Part shown: positions 32,001 to 43,544 of the stretch, one piece after another | Numbering within the stretch: position 1 is the first letter of the stretch | Layout: each line of letters starts with the position of its first letter | NCBI RefSeq assembly: GCF_020497125.1 | Contig: NC_059075.1 | Span: 106,617,222-106,681,221, forward strand | Reading direction: 5' to 3' | Length of the DNA stretch: 64,000 nucleotides | DNA from: Mauremys mutica | Lineage: Eukaryota > Chordata > Testudines > Geoemydidae | Position numbers and translations under genes: made by a program | The notes under the pieces: model-generated | What the model saw: the letters and a program-made list of their open reading frames with translations, nothing else | Databases searched by the model: none | Told to the model about the DNA's origin: nothing

Positions 32001-35000
32001 CTACGTGACAGAACAAAATATACCACGTCTATTAGAAAACCAGCTCCTGGGCAGCACAAAGGATAACGTCACACTGATGAGATACAATCCTACCTGGATT
32101 TTCAAAAATACATAGTGCACTAGACTCCTGGTTGGTGTTCAGTGATGAAGCTCTGATGCAGCAAAACAGATTTGCACCAATAGAAGATCCAGCCCATTCA
32201 AATCACTTCTGTTAACTTTGTTTTTAATGCATTATTATAAACATTCAGTATATGTAAGAAACTATAACCCGTACATTAAGGCAGAACCTCATCTAGTTTT
32301 GCTTTGCTAATTCACAAAGCGTGACAATTCCCACAATCCCCCCTCGTTCCCCCAGGCTGTCTGCTCCACCTCTCAGGAAAAATTTAATAGCAGGGGCCCT
32401 GTAGTGCAGTCTCATTAAGTCTTCATTACTTATACAAAACAGGCTACAGCACCCATTATAATGCATCGTCATAAATAATTAAAACTAAGCTTTGCTTGTC
32501 AAAATAAATGAACACAGTACATTATGTAATACTGTACCCTTGGGATCGCTAATCCTGTTTGTCAGTATACTTGCTAATGAATTCACTGAATTCAGTAATC
32601 TGGAACAGGTCTCCCAGTCATAAGGACACGTTAATGAACATAATTAGTGAATGTAACAATTTTCTTATTGCCCATGTTCTGAGCAGAGACGTCATTTCAG
32701 CAGTTTATTACTTAAACAAAAGTACAAGAATAAACTTCTTATGCAGTGGGGCTAAACCAGCTCTGAATTCATTCACAATCCCTACTGGTCAAATGAATGG
32801 ATTTCTTTGGAGTACAGAAAGGAAATTAATGCCCCTCCTCCCTCGCTCTGTACTGGAAATCTCTTATCCTATGTTTACTTTTGAGGTGTGGTTCTTTTAC
32901 TGTCATCTGGAGATCGTTTATATCCTTTGTTAAGCTGGAAGTTTTACTCATTGTCTCATCCTGCATGGATTTTCCTTTCATAAAATCCAGTCAGCGTCTC
33001 TTGGTTACAGAGGGAAAACAAGCCCAGAAACATACCTAACTCATGACCTGCTCATTCTGAGGTTTAAATCATTTTCTTGACTGGATTAAAAAGTATGTAT
33101 ATATTAAACCCCTTTCTGGAGACAAAGGTAGATAGGTGCCTTGATTTCCGTGGGACCTTTGCCTAAGTTTTGGGTCAGGACTACAGGATATAGCCTTGGT
33201 ACACAAAATATTCAGACCAGTGGATGGATGATAAGAGCTCCTTTGCTAGAGCAAATGCTTCCAGAGCTCATGCAGGGATCTCAGGAGAGAACGCAGCTTT
33301 AACACACCCCTGACCTCTGGGAATTGTCTGCCAGCTGGGCAGTGTGGAGGCAGCAGAACCATGGCTCCCTGAATTAGACGGGCCCTTCAATAACAAACAA
33401 CAAAAGTGGGGAATGACTGTTAAAAGCAGAGGGAGTGCTGGGGAGAGTGCTTCCCCCTGCTGAGGCCCTGTAGCAATCAGGGTTGGAAGGCCCCAGTATG
33501 AACATGACTGCCAAACCCAGAATTTATTTTTCAGATAGGGATGGTTGTGCCTGGGGTCCCAGGAGGGAGGCTCAAAGGCAGATGGATGGGAAACAGGAGA
33601 GAAGGGGCAGGGCAAGTCAAAAACATGCACCCCGTAGAGGAAAACATCCCTCATGTGATTGCCAAACCTTTCTGCAGCCCCACCCAGACCCCGTTCATTC
33701 ATAAGTCTTCCCACACCTGCAAATGAGAAGCATCATCTCCTCTGACCACTGATTGCCCATCCCGGCTGTTCAAAATCCCCACATCTCCGAGCTGACCCAC
33801 CCCTGCCCCATCTTCAACCCCCAGGGAATAGGCACCCACCATCTAGACTCCTTTCAAGCTACAAAATTATCCTCTGAGGCCATGGAAAGTCCCACCGATC
33901 ACCTCCTGTATTAGATGCCAAAACTCTTCTAGGGGGGTGTTTAGGTTTCTTTTTCAAACAGCTACTCTCTCTACTTGCTTCCACTCTTGAGGAAAAGGCT
34001 TTGTTTTGCAGATGTGGCATCCATTGGCAGGCCAACAATAGCAAGTACATAGTAGGAGGAAAAAATTAAGTTGATCTATCTTTAATGCTCATGCTTGGAA
34101 GGGAGGGAGGAGGAATTAAAGTCATAAACATTTTATGACCCCAGATCTGTAATCTGAGTACTGAGGTCAGCCAGGGCCCTCCTGACACTGCAACAAGCTG
34201 CCTCAACAAGGCTCATCCCTGTTGGGACCTCCATTATGAAAAGCCACCCCACACGCTGATGTTTTCTTGGCAGCCCTTTGAACAGAGGACTTTTTAAATA
34301 AGCTCTCCTGGGTGGAAAGGACTGCAGCTGTATTTTCCTATGAATAGTTGTCCTAGGAAGTCATTCCTGACCCTTGTCTCTCAGGCCCATGCCGTCAGGA
34401 TGTCCCCAAGCCCCCTGGGCATGTCCTAACTGCCAGCTCTGAAGTGAATTCACAGCGGAGTTCCTTCACAAAGTTAGTAAGAACTTCTTTGGGCGGGATT
34501 TCTTCCAACCGTGGCTCATTAATCCACAGTTATATGTGCTGCCCTGCAACAACACTGTGATCTATGCAGAGGAAACTTAAATTATGCTCTTTAAATTACT
34601 CCCTTTTTATCCTTCCTCATTATTATTAATAAAAACATGCCCAGTAAGCTCATGTATCCTACTCCTACTGCTTTGGATGGGTTTCAAGTCTTTTCAATGA
34701 CACCTCATCTAACAAATTCACAAAACAAAGAGTCTGAATGAGAGATGCCGTCTTGCTTGGCTCATGATGTTCTCATTACTGCCTTCGCTCATTTCTCAAT
34801 CTTCTGAGGTAATTAAAGTCTGGAGCGTTGACAGAAATACTGAAATGTTTCAGTGAACCTGCTCCATCACTCCTGAGGCAGCAAGACTAAGGAGGGTAAT
34901 TGGGCTCCACTCAGGTTCTGCATCTCAGGCGGTGCCATTGAAGTTCATCCATTAGGCTTGTTTCAGGCCAGCTGTGTGTGTGTGTGATGATGAATGGCAT

Positions 35001-35344
35001 GCTGGACTCATGGCATCACAGTATGCAACCCCATGTAGGACCCGTATTGTGCTCATGATTTTGATTCCTCAGTTCTCTGGCTGGTAGGGTTTAGGAAGCA
35101 TTGCTAAGACAGGCCATTCTATCTGGGTTGAGCAGGGAGAAGGTTATTTGCGCCCCTTTGATATGACCCAATTTGGTGCTTATGCAGCCTCTGTGTGGAA
35201 GCACAGGTCAGCACAAAGCAATCAGGTGATTTGGCACAAGGTCACCCAATGAAACAATGGTTTACTTTCTCAGATTAAAACTCCAGACCTTCCCGGCTCC
35301 TAGCTTTGTGTTCTAACTTGTATAGGAACACAGTGTTGCCTAGT
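32001..35344. other. SLC22A18 intron sequence, nothing recognised
   Basis: A 124-codon plus-strand frame near 32559-32933 and a 148-codon minus-strand frame near 33268-33714 have no recognisable domains and are treated as chance. Confidence 0.35.
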
Positions 35345-35462
35345 AGCTCGAGTATGGGTCTGGAAGTCAGGAAAACTAGGTTGCTATTCCTTACTCTGGC
35401 ATGGATTTGATATGTCCTCTTGGAAAAGTCACTTAACCTCTGTGTGCCCACAAACAAAGTTA
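35345..35462 (+). repeat. MIR SINE fragment
   Basis: Contains the MIR words 'tctggaagtcaggaaaacta' and 'aaaagtcacttaacctctgt' in the expected order, on the plus strand. MIR is an ancient tRNA-derived SINE with a core domain found across amniotes. Confidence 0.6.
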
Positions 35463-36040
35463 CAGTGTAACAGATATGTGAATAAGACCTGTCATTTTTG
35501 CCACTGTAACACAGCCATTTCATTGCAACATACACAATAATCAAATGCTAGTTAGAGGGTTCAAGGCCAAACTATTCAGTGAATTTCTAAAGTCCGACAG
35601 CTGAATCTATTGTCATTTTTCTCTGTCATCCTCATTCAAGACTTCATGCACCTTGGAGTCTTGGCAGTTCTTGGCAGTTCAAGACCAAGGTACACAAAAA
35701 TTGTTCTCTACGTCATTCCAAAAAGGCACTAAACTCGATTGTTAAAAACAACCAACCAAAACGACCAACCCCTAATATCACCAGCAAACTTTTGTCAAAG
35801 TGTGGGTTTTTTCCCCTGTAACTTTCACTTACTTTCAGAGAAGTTCAGGAAACATAACCAAGCAAAAACTGAGGGTAAGATTTTCAAAAGCATCAAGTTA
35901 CTGAGGCCTGTTCTAAACATGGTTTTGTACTGGTATGACTCTTTGGGTTAGGTGTGTGAGGAGTGTATTGTGGGGTTTTGTTACTGTTGTTTTTGTTTAC
36001 CAAAAGAGTTATACCAGTACAACTCCTAGTGTGGTCACAG
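35463..36040. other. SLC22A18 intron sequence, nothing recognised
   Basis: No supported feature. A small direct duplication of 'cttggcagtt' lies near 35658-35680. Confidence 0.3.
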
Positions 36041-36043
36041 TTA

Positions 36044-36450
36044 GGGCTTATCTACATTATAGTGCCTTGGTTGGTATACCTATGCTGGCATAGTCTCCTA
36101 GTGTAGACACAGCATAAGCCAACAGCAGTTCTGCCACCACAGTAATGTTCCTGAATGGCATTAGCTAAGCTGACTGAAGCACTCTTCTGTCAGCACAGTT
36201 GTTTTTACACTAGGGATTTTGCTATGGAACAGCAGGGATGGGTGGGTGTGTGAGTGCGTGTGGTGTCAGTAAACTCTGTTGGGTAGATGAGGCCTTCCAG
36301 CAGTATGAAGTTTTCTTATACTAATACAGCTTATTCCCTTTCCTATATAGGAAGCACCTTTATACCACTCTAAATGCATCTACTAGGGGTTGTACTGATT
36401 TAATGGCACCAGTATAGGTTGAGAGTATAACTTGTGTGTAGACAAGCGCT
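36044..36450. mobile_element. Harbinger-like MITE, TTA target duplication
   Basis: GGGCTTATCTACA on the left and the complement of AGCGCTTGTCTACA on the right. TTA triplets flank it at 36041-36043 and 36451-36453. An internal TGTAGACA word also occurs near 36112. Confidence 0.7.
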
Positions 36451-36504
36451 TTAGGAACACAAGTTTCACTGAAAGTCAACGAACTTTTTGACCTAAGTCA
36501 CTAA

Positions 36505-36796
36505 GGGCTTGTCTATGATACAAAGCCATATTGCTTTACTTCATTAAAGCAGTACAACCTCTCTAATGTGGGCATGGTTATATTGGTAAAAAAGTGCTTT
36601 ATGTCAGAATAGCCATGCATGTATGGGAAGGGGGATAACTATGCTGATAAGTCATACTAAACATACTAATATAACTGCATCCACATGAGAGCTGTTACCT
36701 GTATAGCTATATTGGTTTAAAAACACATACACACACACACACACACTTCTCACCAATATATTTATACCCGCATAACTTTTAAATGCAGGCCAGGCC
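36505..36796. mobile_element. Harbinger-like MITE, TAA target duplication
   Basis: GGGCTTGTCTATG on the left and the complement of GGCCTGGCCTGCATTT on the right. TAA flanks it at 36502-36504 and 36797-36799. It contains an AC microsatellite near 36725-36747. It ends 36 bp before the third-last SLC22A18 exon. Confidence 0.65.
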
Positions 36797-36831
36797 TAAG
36801 GTTCTTTTAAAAATCCCACCCATTGTCTTAC

Positions 36832-36933
36832 CATAGCAAGGCCCACTCCACTGAAGGCTAAGACACTCAACATGATCAGGGTCCTCTCTGTAAAGCGACT
36901 AGTTAGTCTTCCAATTACCAGACCCTGGACAAC
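36832..36933 (-). CDS. SLC22A18: SLC22A18, third-last coding exon
   Basis: 102 nt in phase 0 encode VVQGLVIGRLTSRFTERTLI and MLSVLAFSGVGLAM, aligning with human VTQGLVIGQLSSHFSEEVLL. The GRLTSRFTERTL loop has the shape of the G-x-L-x-(D/x)-R-(F/Y)-G-R-(R/K) major-facilitator signature between helices 8 and 9, with the Asp and second Gly missing. The acceptor is tttttctag and the donor ATG|GTAAGA. Confidence 0.95.
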
Positions 36934-37019
36934 CTAGAAAAAGAGCAAACACACATATATGTTAAGTACTATATGAAATATCTTATAGGGCAAGCTATAG
37001 GGGTGGAGCTGTTGCTAGT

Positions 37020-37255
37020 GTTTCAAGCAAGGGTCTGGTAGTCAGGACTGCTGTACTGTATTCCCAGCCATCACTGATGTGTTGAGTGACCTCAGGTGAG
37101 CTACTGACCGCCTATGCCTCAGTTTTCCCATCTGTAAAATGGGAATAAGTGTACATCACTATCTCAGTGGGTGGTTGCAAGACACATTTCATTAGTGTAT
37201 GTAAAGCACTTGGACCTGAAAGGCACTTGTGATTCAAAGTGCTGTATTATGAAAT
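37020..37255 (+). repeat. MIR SINE
   Basis: Contains 'ctcagttttcccatctgtaa' and 'aaaatgggaataa', then 'gtatgtaaagcacttgga', in MIR order. It is nearly full length and lies in the 22-kb SLC22A18 intron. Confidence 0.75.
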
Positions 37256-38128
37256 TCATTCAAGATGAAATTTACCCTGTGCAGAGGACCAGCACAAAAC
37301 CTATGTGTCATTTAAGACCTCTATGTAGGGTTTAAATGGATTTAAATGTTTTGTATTCCAATGATAAAGCTACACAAATCTGCCAGAAAGATATATGATA
37401 TCCTCTAGGGTGTGGATTTTCCCATTAAATTGTGTTCTTACTAGAACTGGTCAAAACTTTAAAATGATTTTTTTAAATGTAAAATGCCTTTTATACCAAC
37501 ATGAACATTTTTATGAAATATAATTCATTTTGGTTGAAATTTTTTATATATGTTGCCATTTTTTCCCTGAAATTTTCATTCTGATTGGGGGAGGAGGAAC
37601 ACACTTGACTTTCCTTCTCTTCCTGTGTTTTTTATAAGTATAAAAAAGTATCCCTATGGGTTTTAAAACTGGAAAAAAGTGAGAGAGTAGGTTATTCTCC
37701 ACCCTGAGTGGGAGGGAAAAAATTTAAACAATTTTTTTAATAAAAAATTAAAACCCTCATGAAATATTTCAAACACAATGAAAAACTATGTCTCTTGACT
37801 CTTTTCATAAGATATACTTACCTTTTCCCATCCAGCTCTAGTAACTATGATTTTATTTTGCTCCTTCCCCCCCCCCCGAGAGTGAGTAAATACTATAAAT
37901 ATAAACTAGAAATACCAAATAGATCATCTTCCTATACAGTGATTCTGAGTGCTCAGTACACTCCTCAAGACAGTGTAATAGACATTTTCATTTAGGGACA
38001 GGCATGATAGAAACATCTGTGGAATACTGGAAAAAGTAATGAATTTTTAACAAAAAAATGAAGGGACACTAGCAGCAGTTACTCCCAGCCTTTGTCTTGC
38101 CTATAATGATGATAAGCTCTTTGGGGCG
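37256..38128. other. SLC22A18 intron sequence, nothing recognised
   Basis: AT-rich, with a C run near 37868-37877. No gene seen. Confidence 0.35.
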
Positions 38129-38216
38129 CAGGTAGTGTCTACACTGAAGCGCTACAGCAGCGTCACTGAAGTGGTGCAGTTTTGCTGCTGTAGCCTTTTA
38201 AGTGTAGACACGCCCA
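38129..38216. mobile_element. Short Harbinger-like MITE
   Basis: GGTAGTGTCTACACT and the complement of GGGCGTGTCTACACTTAA are inverted ends only about 60 bp apart. The interior has 'gctacagcagc / gctgctgtagc' inverted words. Confidence 0.65.
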
Positions 38217-38649
38217 TAGTAAAATGCCTAAGACTATGAGGCCTTGATCTTGGCTGAGACCACAAAGCACTACTGGAAGGTAAAGACTGCAACATTCAAT
38301 AACTATATTAAAAAGAATGTTGAGGTTGCCAAGTCAAGCACTCTAAAGTGAGGAAATACTAGAACTAAGGTTGCCCATGTAACCTTAATTCAGCCCCCTT
38401 GTGTGTATGCATTATGATACAAGCTTTAATTACATGAGCACATGCTATTTTTTCCATAGGGCACCTGTTTCACTGAATGCACATAAGGGCCCTTTGCTGG
38501 GGATTAATCAGGATTGGGTAGTGAAAGAGACTGTTGGACCCCTGATTCATTTGTTCAGAAGTGAAGAAGACCAGGGCTAGCAGGAAGGGAAAGGATAATC
38601 TCATGGTGAAGACAGCTGAATGCCTCCTGGGAGAATTTGGTTCTCTCTG

Positions 38650-39100
38650 CTTCTGTCTCTGTGATGCTGGGCAAGTCACTTAAACCAAACTTTTCACAAG
38701 TAGCCACACATGTTCCTCAGTTTCTGGGTGCCCAACATGAGACACCTGGAGCTGGATTTGCAAAATTGCTGAGCACTCACAGCTACAATCGAAGCTGAGC
38801 TCTGAACATATAAAATCCTATAAAAATGCTAAATACTCTGAAAATTCAGGCTCTTGGGCCAAGCCCCACAAAGGTATTTATGGAAGTGAGGAGCCTAAAT
38901 ACCTTTCTGGCTCAGAGCCATGGTGTATGAAAACTAGTCAACATTTTGGCCTTAATTTCTCTATACTTCAGTTCCCCACCTGTAAAGTGATGATAACAAC
39001 AGCATCTATTCTCACAAGGGTGTTGAGAAGATAAATTCATTGACGTTTGTGAAGCACTCAGAGGCTATGGCAAGAGCACCACAGGTATGACCACGAGGAG
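38650..39100 (+). repeat. MIR SINE split by a younger repeat
   Basis: The MIR word 'gatgctgggcaagtcactta' near 38662 is separated from its continuation near 38960-39090 ('cacctgtaaagtgatgataa', 'gtgaagcactcagag'). Between is about 260 bp that includes 'gctgagcactcacagct', a repeat type common in reptile genomes. Confidence 0.55.
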
Positions 39101-39434
39101 ATTAATTATTGTGTATTCAGTGCTGGGTTTGTTGATGTGCAATAAATGAAGACTGGGGTCACCCACTGAATGTGAAGGATAGAAAAAAATATTGAATAAC
39201 TGTCCTTCACTGAATGAGGCAGGGATCCTGTGGACAAATAGTATGTGATCATATAATTAATGACCTGGCACATTTTGGATGCGACTGGGTTAACTAAAGA
39301 GTGTCATGTGAGGTCTCAAATAAAAGCCAGTGTCACACTGGTCATCAATATTATTGCAAAATGTATATATAGATATTGTGTAAGGATTTATGTACAGAAA
39401 CAGAAAATTACATTTTTAAAGTCATTGTCTAGGG

Positions 39435-39745
39435 CAGGGGTTGGCAACCTTTCAGAAGTGGTGTGCCGAGTCTTCATTTATTCACTCTAATTTAAGGTTT
39501 TGTGTGCCAGTCATACATTTTAATGTTTTTAGACGGTCTCTTTCTATAAGTCAATAATATATAACTAAACTATTGTTGTATGTAAAGTAAATAAGGTATT
39601 TAAAATGTTTAAGAAACTTCATTTAAAATTAAATTAAAATGCAGAGCCCCCCGGACCGGTGGCCAGGACCCGGGCAGTGTGAGTGCCACTGAAATTCAGC
39701 TCGCGTGCCGCCTTTGGCACGCATGCCATAGGTTGCCTACCCCTG
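39435..39745 (-). mobile_element. hAT MITE, GGCAACC-end family, copy 2
   Basis: CAGGGGTTGGCAACC and the complement of CAGGGGTAGGCAACC, with a perfect duplication GTCTAGGG at 39427-39434 and 39746-39753. It is inverted relative to the copies at 22543-22825 and 60517-60815. Confidence 0.92.
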
Positions 39746-39803
39746 GTCTAGGGACTGGTCACCAGCAAGGGTGTAAAAATAGGTTTTCTGTCAGACAAGA
39801 AAT

Positions 39804-39937
39804 GTTAATCTATCCAGCTGTTTACATGTATATTAAGTATTGTATGGTTCACAAGTATTGTATGGTTCACAAGTTAATCTATCCAGCTGTTTACATGTAT
39901 ATTAAGTATTGTGTGGTTCACAAGTATTGTATGGTTC
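39804..39937. repeat. Two-copy tandem repeat, 69-bp period
   Basis: 'gttaatctatccagctgttt' recurs at 39804 and 39873 with near-identical following sequence. Each unit contains two smaller repeats of 'gtattgt(a/g)tggttc'. Confidence 0.85.
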
Positions 39938-40019
39938 CCTGCCCTCACAAGGCTAAATTAGATGATAATCCAGATTGTAAAAACTTCAGAGAGAGAATAG
40001 TAATAGGAAGAACCAAACA

Positions 40020-40420
40020 ATGTGGGGGGCATGGGTGACCCATGAACCACCGGCTTGGGGATGCTAGCTCCCAGCCCCACCCCTTCCACCTGAGCCCCCG
40101 CCCCTTCCATACCCCCCCACCAGAGCCCCCCCTCCCACTGCAGCTACCAGCCCCCACCCCAGGCTAGTGCCCCCAGCTCCGGAGCAGCAGGAGGGTGGGT
40201 GGTGCAGCCCCAACCCAAGCCGGGGCCACTACACAGAGGGAGCTGCAGAGCGGGAAACAAGAGCGGGCCTGGGCATGGAGCATGGGCAGGGACAAACCTG
40301 GCTGTTTGGGGAAGCACAGCCTCCCCCAGACTATGATACCTGCTGCCCATGGCCAAGGGGGGGAGGAAGGGAGACCCCCTATCTTGAGGTGCACATCAAA
40401 GGTTTGCTCTAGTGTATTTG
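40020..40420. repeat. GC/C-rich segment, probable repeat
   Basis: C-rich runs such as 'cccccgccccttcca' and short palindromic stretches, unlike the AT-rich intron around it. The composition resembles the MITE interiors near 19.0 and 47.5 kb, but I could not find ends. Open frames here reflect composition. Confidence 0.4.
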
Positions 40421-41352
40421 GGGGACAAAGACAACACCCTGGCATCCTTCACTGAAGAAGTAAATTGCATCTACTTCATGGAAGAGAGGTCTCATGCAGG
40501 CCTGGCTGAAAACCCTGGAGAGAGCTTTGGATAAGATAGGCTTCTTTGGACAGGAGGGTAACTTGTCAGTAAATTTTAGTCTTTAGGAAGCATGTATATA
40601 ACCATGTGTTTCCAATCTTCTTACTCACTCTTACTTGAATCTCTGTTCATTGATAATGACCTTATTCTTGCTTTCACTAGAAACATACCTAAGTGCTGTG
40701 GTATTAAGTAAAGTGGTGATCCTGAGTGCAATCTTACAAGCTGGCGTGTGCTGTTCTCCTGGGAGCAGCAGGCCTGGTAATTCTGAGACCGTTCAGTGGG
40801 TAAGGGGGTGGGCACTACAGGGAATGCTCCCGAGGACTCAGGGGTTGGTGTGTGCCTATTGCTAATGTGTACAGATAGAGGGAGGCCTGGAAGGCAGTGC
40901 TTGTGTTGCCTGAGGCTGGTGGTTTCAGGGAGCTGATCCACAGCAGCCACTGACAGGACTTCCTCACGCTATGGGCAAGTGATAGTGATGTGCTTCACAA
41001 CCTGGGCTACCCTTGGGGAGCGTCACAGCATTACCTGGCACCCTCAAGCCCAAGGTAGAGAATCAAAAAACTGAAAAGAAGAGAAAACAACAAATGGGGG
41101 GGGGGGGCAGGGCAGGGGTGGAGGGAGAGATAAAAAAGCACATCCGTGATCATACCCTCAGTTCAGGTAAATCCACACCTGCACAATTACTTCAATGTAC
41201 TCCAGCTAAGGACCTAGGGTGCTCAAACTCTCTCTCTCTTTCTCTCTAATATATGAAATTTTCTCACTAAAAGTTGTCTTAGGGCTACTGTGGTCTCTGT
41301 CCTTTGGAGCAGTCAGGAACAGGGTTAAGCAGGAGGGAGTGAGCAGAAATAC
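40421..41352. other. SLC22A18 intron sequence, nothing recognised
   Basis: No gene seen. G run near 41096-41107 and CT-rich run near 41230-41248. Confidence 0.35.
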
Positions 41353-41355
41353 TTA

Positions 41356-43541
41356 GGCCTGGTCTACACTACGCGTTTAAACCGGTTTTAGGAGCGTTAA
41401 ACCGATTTAACGCCACACCCGTCCACACTAAGAGGCCCTTTATATCGATATGAAGGGCTCTTTAAACCGGTTTCTGTACTCCTCCCCAACGAGAGGAGTA
41501 GCGCTAATATCGGTATTACCATATCGGATTAGGGTTAGTGTGGCCGCAAATCGACGGTATTGGCCTCCGGGCGGTATCCCACAGTGCACCACTGACCGCT
41601 CTGGACAGCAATCAGAACTCGGATGCAGTGGCCAGGTAGACAGGAATAGCCCTGCAAACTTTTGAATATCATTTCCTGTTTGCCCAGCGTGGAGCTCCGA
41701 TCAGCATGGGTGGCGATGCAGTCCGAAATCAAAATCCAAAAAGAGCTCCAGCATGGACCATACGGATGTGATCGCTGTATGGGCAGGCAAATCTGTTCTA
41801 TCAGAGCTCCATTACAAAAGACGAAATTCCAAAGCATTTTTAAAAAATCTACAGACGGGCCACAGCAGGGACTCAGCACGCTGCTGCGTGACAAATGTAA
41901 CGGAAAGCCAAAGAATCAAATGGACGCTCATGGAGGGAGGGAGGGGGGACTGAGGACTCAAGCTATCCCACAGTTCCTGCAGTCTCCGAAAAGCATTTGC
42001 ATTCTTGGCTGAGCTCCCAGTGCCTGTAGTGTCAAACACATTGTCCGGGGTGGTTCAGGGCATAGCTCGTCAATTTACCCCCCTCACCCACCCCCAGAAG
42101 TAAAAGGGAAAAAAATCCTCTCTTGACTCTTTTAAATGTCACCCTATGTTTACTGAATGCTGCTGATAGACGCGATGCTGCAGCAGTCAATGGCAGCATC
42201 CTGGCCTCCCCCCCCCCATGGGTGGCTGATGGTACAATATGGCTGATATCCATCGTCATCATCAGCCTTGTGGCAGATAGTGCAGTACAAAAGGACTGGT
42301 ATCCGTCCTCATCATCAGCCCGTGAGTGCTCCTGGCTGGCCTCCGGTGAGGTCGGCCGGGGGCGCCTGGGTAAAAAACTCCTGATCATTCCTAGTAGATG
42401 GTACAGAACGGCTGGTAACCATCTTCATCATAGCAACAGGGGGCTGAGCTCCATCAGTCCCCGCCTTTCATGTGTAAAGAAAAGATTCTGTTCTGCCTGG
42501 ACTATCATAGCAGCGGGATGCTGGGCTCCTCTCCCCCACACTGCTTAATGTCCTGTCTGGACTATCATAGCAGCTGGAGGCTGCCTTCCCCTCATTTTAT
42601 CTCACTAACAAGTCACTGTTTCTTATTCCTGCATTCTTTATTACTTCATCACACAAATGGGGGACACTGCAACAGTAGCCCAGGAAGGCTGGGGGAGGAG
42701 GGAATCAACAGGTGGGGTTGTTGCAGGGGCACCCCCTGTGAATGGCATACAGCTCATCATTTCTGTGGGATCTGACACGGAGCGGCTGTGCTCTCTGGTT
42801 CTCTGATACACTGGTTCTCTAGTACACTTGCCCCATATTCTAGGCAGGACTGATTCTATTTTTAGATACCATAAAGGAGAGATTGACTTGGGGAGTCATT
42901 CCCATTTTTGTCTTTTGCGCCCCCGGCCGATCTCAGCCAGGGGCACTTATGACAGCAGCAGATGGTACAGCACAAAAGGACTGGTAACCGTCATCTCATT
43001 GCCAATTTACAATGGCATGGTAGATGGTACAGAACGGCTGATAACCATCTCTGCTATCATGCAAAAGCAAATGAATGCTGCTGTGTAGCACTGCTGAATC
43101 GCCTCTGTCAGCGGCATCTAGTACACATATGGTGACAGTGACAAGAGGCAAAACAGGCTCCATGGGTGCCATTATATGGCGTCTGCCAGGGCAATCCAGG
43201 GAAAAAGGGCGCGAAATGATTGTCTGCCGTTGCTTTCCCGGAGGAAGGAACGACTGACGACATTTACCCAGAACCACCCGCGACAATGATTTTTGCCCCA
43301 TCAGGCACTGGTATCTCAACCCAGCATTCCAAGGGGCGGGGGAGACTGCGGGAACTATGGGATAGCTACGGAATAGCTACCCACAGTGCAACGCTCCAGA
43401 AATCGATGCTAGCCTCGGACCGTGGACGCACACCGCCGATTTAATGTGCTTAGTGTGGCCGCGTGCACTCGATTTTATACAATCTGTTTTACTAAACCGG
43501 TTTATGTAAAATCAGAATAATCCCGTAGTGTAGACGTACCC
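41356..43541. mobile_element. 2.2-kb non-autonomous PIF/Harbinger-like element
   Basis: GGCCTGGTCTACACTACG on the left and the complement of GGGTACGTCTACACTACG on the right. TTA triplets flank it at 41353-41355 and 43542-43544. AAACCGG words recur in both subterminal regions. The interior carries five copies of a 'gatggtaca(g)...(ggct)ggtaaccatc' motif, starting at about 42228, 42276, 42397, 42961 and 43023. No transposase frame is visible. A 66-codon frame near 41753-41953 (KSVLSELHYKRRNSKAFLK) might be a relic of the DNA-binding protein these elements encode, but that is speculative. CpG content is higher than in the intron around it, suggesting a relatively young copy. Confidence 0.8.
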
Positions 43542-43544
43542 TTA

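Noticed and set aside
41753..41953. Myb/SANT- or MADF-like protein of the Harbinger element
   Set aside because: A short open frame with only vague resemblance; no companion transposase and no clear conserved tryptophans.
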